Shown here piece by piece: positions 61,739 through 64,000 of a stretch of 64,000 nt of DNA; position 1 is the stretch's first letter, and every line of letters starts with the position of its first letter. The notes beneath the pieces are model-generated. The model did not search any database. It was not told where the DNA came from and was given only the letters and a program-made list of their open reading frames with translations. The translations under genes were made by a program, and so were the position numbers. Source of the stretch: Thermofontimicrobium_A sp034505795 (GTDB lineage Bacteria > Zhuqueibacterota > Zhuqueibacteria > Thermofontimicrobiales > Thermofontimicrobiaceae); NCBI GenBank assembly GCA_034505795.1, contig JAPDQM010000003.1, forward strand, positions 1-64,000, read 5' to 3'.

Positions 61739-63037
61739 GTGATTGAGCGCTATTCTCGTCCGCGCATGGCAGCCATCTGGACGGACGAAAATAAATTCCA
61801 AAAATGGCTGGAAGTTGAAATTTGCGTATGTGAAGTTCAGGCGGAGTTGGGCCTGATCCCGACCGCAGCAGTGGAACAAATCCGCACTCGCGCACAGTTT
61901 AACAAGCAACGAATTCTTGACATCGAACGAGAGGTTAAGCACGACGTCATTGCCTTTTTGACCAACGTGGGCGAAAATGTTGGTGATGCCGCGCGCTATA
62001 TCCATCTGGGGATGACCTCCTCAGATTTGCTGGATACAGCGATGGCGTTGCTGCTGCGCGAAGCGGGAGAGATTATCCTGGAGGACATGGCGCAGCTTCG
62101 TTCGGCCATTCGGAGCAGAGCGCTGGAGCATAAATATACGGTATGCATCGGACGCTCTCATGGTGTTCATGCCGAGCCGACGACCTTCGGCCTAAAGCTG
62201 GCGGTCTGGTACGACGAGGTCGGTCGCCACATCGAGCGGCTGCGACATGCTCTGGCGACGATAGCGGTCGGCAAAGTTTCAGGGGCAGTTGGCACCTTTG
62301 CTCATCTGGATCCGATCATTGAAGAGCGAGTTTGCCAAAAATTGGGGTTGCGGCCGGCGCCGGCTTCCACTCAGATTATTCAGCGCGATCGCTATGCGGA
62401 ATTTCTCACAACCCTGGCGCTGATTGGCAGTTCGATAGAAAAATTTGCAACAGAAATCCGAAATCTGCAGCGTACGGAAATTCTGGAAGTCGAAGAATTT
62501 TTTTCCAGTGGTCAGAAGGGGTCTTCAGCCATGCCGCATAAGCGCAATCCGGTCAGTTGCGAACAGCTTTGTGGACTCAGTCGCGTCCTACGCGCCAATG
62601 CTCTGGCTAGCCTCGAAAACATCAGCCTATGGCATGAACGAGATATTACCCACTCGTCCGTTGAACGAATTATAATTCCCGATAGCACGATTCTCATCGA
62701 TTACATGCTGCAGCGGTTGACCGAAATCATTAGACACCTGCTGGTGTACCCGGACAATATGCGCCGGAACTTGGAGCGGATGAGAGGGCTGATTTTTTCG
62801 CAAATGGTGTTGTTAGCTCTTACGCGTAAGGGCATGGCGCGTGAGATCGCTTATCGGCTGGTACAGCAAAGCGCCATGGAAGTCTGGCAAAGCAACCATG
62901 ATTTTAAACAGCTTCTTCTGGCGCAGCCAGAGATCATGGAGGTACTGACGCCGGCTGAAATTGAAAACTGTTTTGATCTAAAGACGCATTTAAGGAATGT
63001 TGATAAAATTTTCGAGCGTGTCGGAATTGTAGCATAA
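61739..63037 (+). CDS. purB: Adenylosuccinate lyase
   Basis: A 432-residue enzyme that splits SAICAR and adenylosuccinate in purine synthesis. N-terminus ERYSRPRMAAIWTDENKFQKWL matches the family; TSSDLLDTAMAL, IGRSHGVHAEPTTFG (catalytic His) and the signature SGQKGSSAMPHKRNPVSCE (about 257-275) are intact. The start codon is GTG at 61739, with GAGG eight or so bases upstream. It follows the protease gene by 9 bp and precedes purC by 32 bp, so purB and purC are likely co-transcribed. Confidence 0.95.
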   Translation: MIERYSRPRMAAIWTDENKFQKWLEVEICVCEVQAELGLIPTAAVEQIRTRAQFNKQRILDIEREVKHDVIAFLTNVGENVGDAARYIHLGMTSSDLLDTAMALLLREAGEIILEDMAQLRSAIRSRALEHKYTVCIGRSHGVHAEPTTFGLKLAVWYDEVGRHIERLRHALATIAVGKVSGAVGTFAHLDPIIEERVCQKLGLRPAPASTQIIQRDRYAEFLTTLALIGSSIEKFATEIRNLQRTEILEVEEFFSSGQKGSSAMPHKRNPVSCEQLCGLSRVLRANALASLENISLWHERDITHSSVERIIIPDSTILIDYMLQRLTEIIRHLLVYPDNMRRNLERMRGLIFSQMVLLALTRKGMAREIAYRLVQQSAMEVWQSNHDFKQLLLAQPEIMEVLTPAEIENCFDLKTHLRNVDKIFERVGIVA

Positions 63038-63069
63038 AACCATGTATTCTGTAACCACAAATCAGCGGG

Positions 63070-63789
63070 GTGAGCAACTTGAAAAAGACGAAAAAATTGC
63101 ATGAGGGGCGGAGAAAAAAATTATATGCCACAACCGAAGCCGATCAATTGATCCTGGAATTCAAAGACGATCCTGCGGCGGGCGAAGGCACCAAAGCTGC
63201 GGCGGTCAAGGGCCGGGGTAGCATCGATAAAGACCTATCGGCCTATTTGTTCGACTACCTGGAGGGATTTCACATTCCCACCCATTTGATCAAAAATCTC
63301 AATGCCAGAGATTTGCTGGTGCGTCGCCTGGAGATGATCCCAATGAAAGTGATGATGTACAACATGATTGCTGGCAACCTGGATGAACGCTACGGCATTG
63401 ATGCGAGCAAAGAGTTGAACTGTCCGGTCATGGAGTTTTATTTAAAAGATGAAAAGCGAAACGATCCCATGATCAATCAAAGCCATGTCATCGCCTTCAA
63501 CCTCGCGACAGCCGACGAAGTGCACATGATCGAGCGCCTGACCTCAAAGATCAATGCCATACTGAAATCTTTTTTCCTCAGGCGCAAGCTGTTATTGGTG
63601 CACTTTACGGTTGAATTTGGGCGGTATAAGAACAAAATTGTGTTGGGCGATGAAATTTCGCCAGCCACCTGCTATCTCTGGGATGCCATGAAAACGACGC
63701 AGATCGGCAAAGAACGATCGCGGCCGAACTATAACGAACTGGAATTGGACTACGAAGAGATCAAAAATCGTATTTTTTCCAAAGTGTAA
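63070..63789 (+). CDS. purC: Phosphoribosylaminoimidazole-succinocarboxamide synthase (SAICAR synthetase)
   Basis: A 239-residue ATP-dependent enzyme that joins CAIR and aspartate, one step before the purB reaction. Motifs: KKTKKLHEGRRKKLYAT (nucleotide-binding, about 5-21), SHVIAFNL, FTVEFGRYKNKIVLGDEISPATCYLWD (catalytic region) with GDEISP intact. The start is a GTG at 63070; a TTG at 63079 with GGGGTGA six bases upstream is an alternative. Length is normal for the short bacterial form. Confidence 0.93.
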   Translation: MSNLKKTKKLHEGRRKKLYATTEADQLILEFKDDPAAGEGTKAAAVKGRGSIDKDLSAYLFDYLEGFHIPTHLIKNLNARDLLVRRLEMIPMKVMMYNMIAGNLDERYGIDASKELNCPVMEFYLKDEKRNDPMINQSHVIAFNLATADEVHMIERLTSKINAILKSFFLRRKLLLVHFTVEFGRYKNKIVLGDEISPATCYLWDAMKTTQIGKERSRPNYNELELDYEEIKNRIFSKV

Positions 63790-64000
63790 TCCTTGGGCGG
63801 GTTCGCCTATTTTGTTTTGCGGCAGCAATTTGCTACCCAACCGCAAGGCGACTTCATGACCGCCGATTCGGGTTGTTCGATTCGCGTCAAGAATTGTGGA
63901 TAATTATTGAACAATATGCTGTCGATAAATTGGCGACTGGCTGGGCGATGTCCTATTGAATTTCATAGGCTACGGGAAAAATCAATGCGGTGCGGATAAG
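63790..64000. other. Region after purC, no gene
   Basis: Only a weak hairpin GGGCG-ggtt-CGCCT followed by ATTTTGTTTT (about 63795-63817) is seen, a possible terminator for purBC. No gene start is recognised before the window ends. Confidence 0.4.

Overview
The window looks like chromosomal DNA of an uncultivated bacterium of the FCB supergroup, perhaps a KSB1/Zhuqueibacterota- or Calditrichota-like lineage. The evidence is two large secreted proteins ending in FlgD-like/type IX-type C-terminal domains (N-P-NPFNP and a final V-I-L-R), choice-of-anchor-D, LVIVD and regulator-propeller modules, a TonB receptor with a carboxypeptidase-regulatory-like N-terminus, and a lipoprotein beginning CAYYNTFFNAKK. 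The phylum is an inference; there is no rRNA in the window. Promoters are mostly sigma70-like (TTGAC plus TATATT, 16-17 bp apart). There is no prophage, CRISPR array or IS transposase.

Layout. 0-7 kb (minus): a CsgG-like TPR lipoprotein and a 1781-aa secreted multidomain protein. 7-10.1 kb (plus): aromatic amino acid genes, chorismate mutase, DAHP synthase and prephenate dehydrogenase, the first two behind a complete transcription attenuator with a Phe/Tyr-rich leader peptide. 10.1-17.6 kb: a decayed gene tail, a small secreted protein, and a cell-surface trio (1030-aa secreted protein, lipoprotein, TonB receptor). 18.4-27.3 kb: threonine dehydrogenase, a radical SAM protein, a lytic transglycosylase, a small membrane protein, an EndoQ-like/UvrD fusion helicase and a methyltransferase. 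27.8-33.9 kb: holA, an ECF sigma/anti-sigma pair followed by an HtrA-like protein that has lost all three catalytic residues, a zinc-ribbon protein, rdgB, tRNA-Pro(TGG) and a DUF1460 protein.

33.9-43.5 kb (minus): a probable operon of an OmpA-family protein, QueH, an AmrS-type radical SAM enzyme, an unknown membrane protein, an alkaline-phosphatase-superfamily enzyme and a small unknown protein; then a methyltransferase, an outer-membrane barrel protein and an SLBB protein. 44-52.3 kb (plus): sirtuin, TPR lipoprotein, pyrK-pyrD, RlpA-like lipoprotein, cdsA, a coiled-coil protein and a CapA-like lipoprotein. 52.6-57.9 kb: DUF2851 protein, M29-like aminopeptidase, PqqD-like protein and OPT transporter. 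58-63.8 kb (plus): ecfT, truA, a small transaldolase, an intact HtrA protease, purB and purC.

The most notable observations are the Phe/Tyr leader-peptide attenuator at 7033-7250, the dead-protease HtrA paralogue in the ECF sigma locus (an intact paralogue lies at 60.5 kb for comparison), the EndoQ-UvrD fusion, a gene-tail remnant at about 10.2 kb, and small palindromic or MITE-like repeats in the intergenic gaps.
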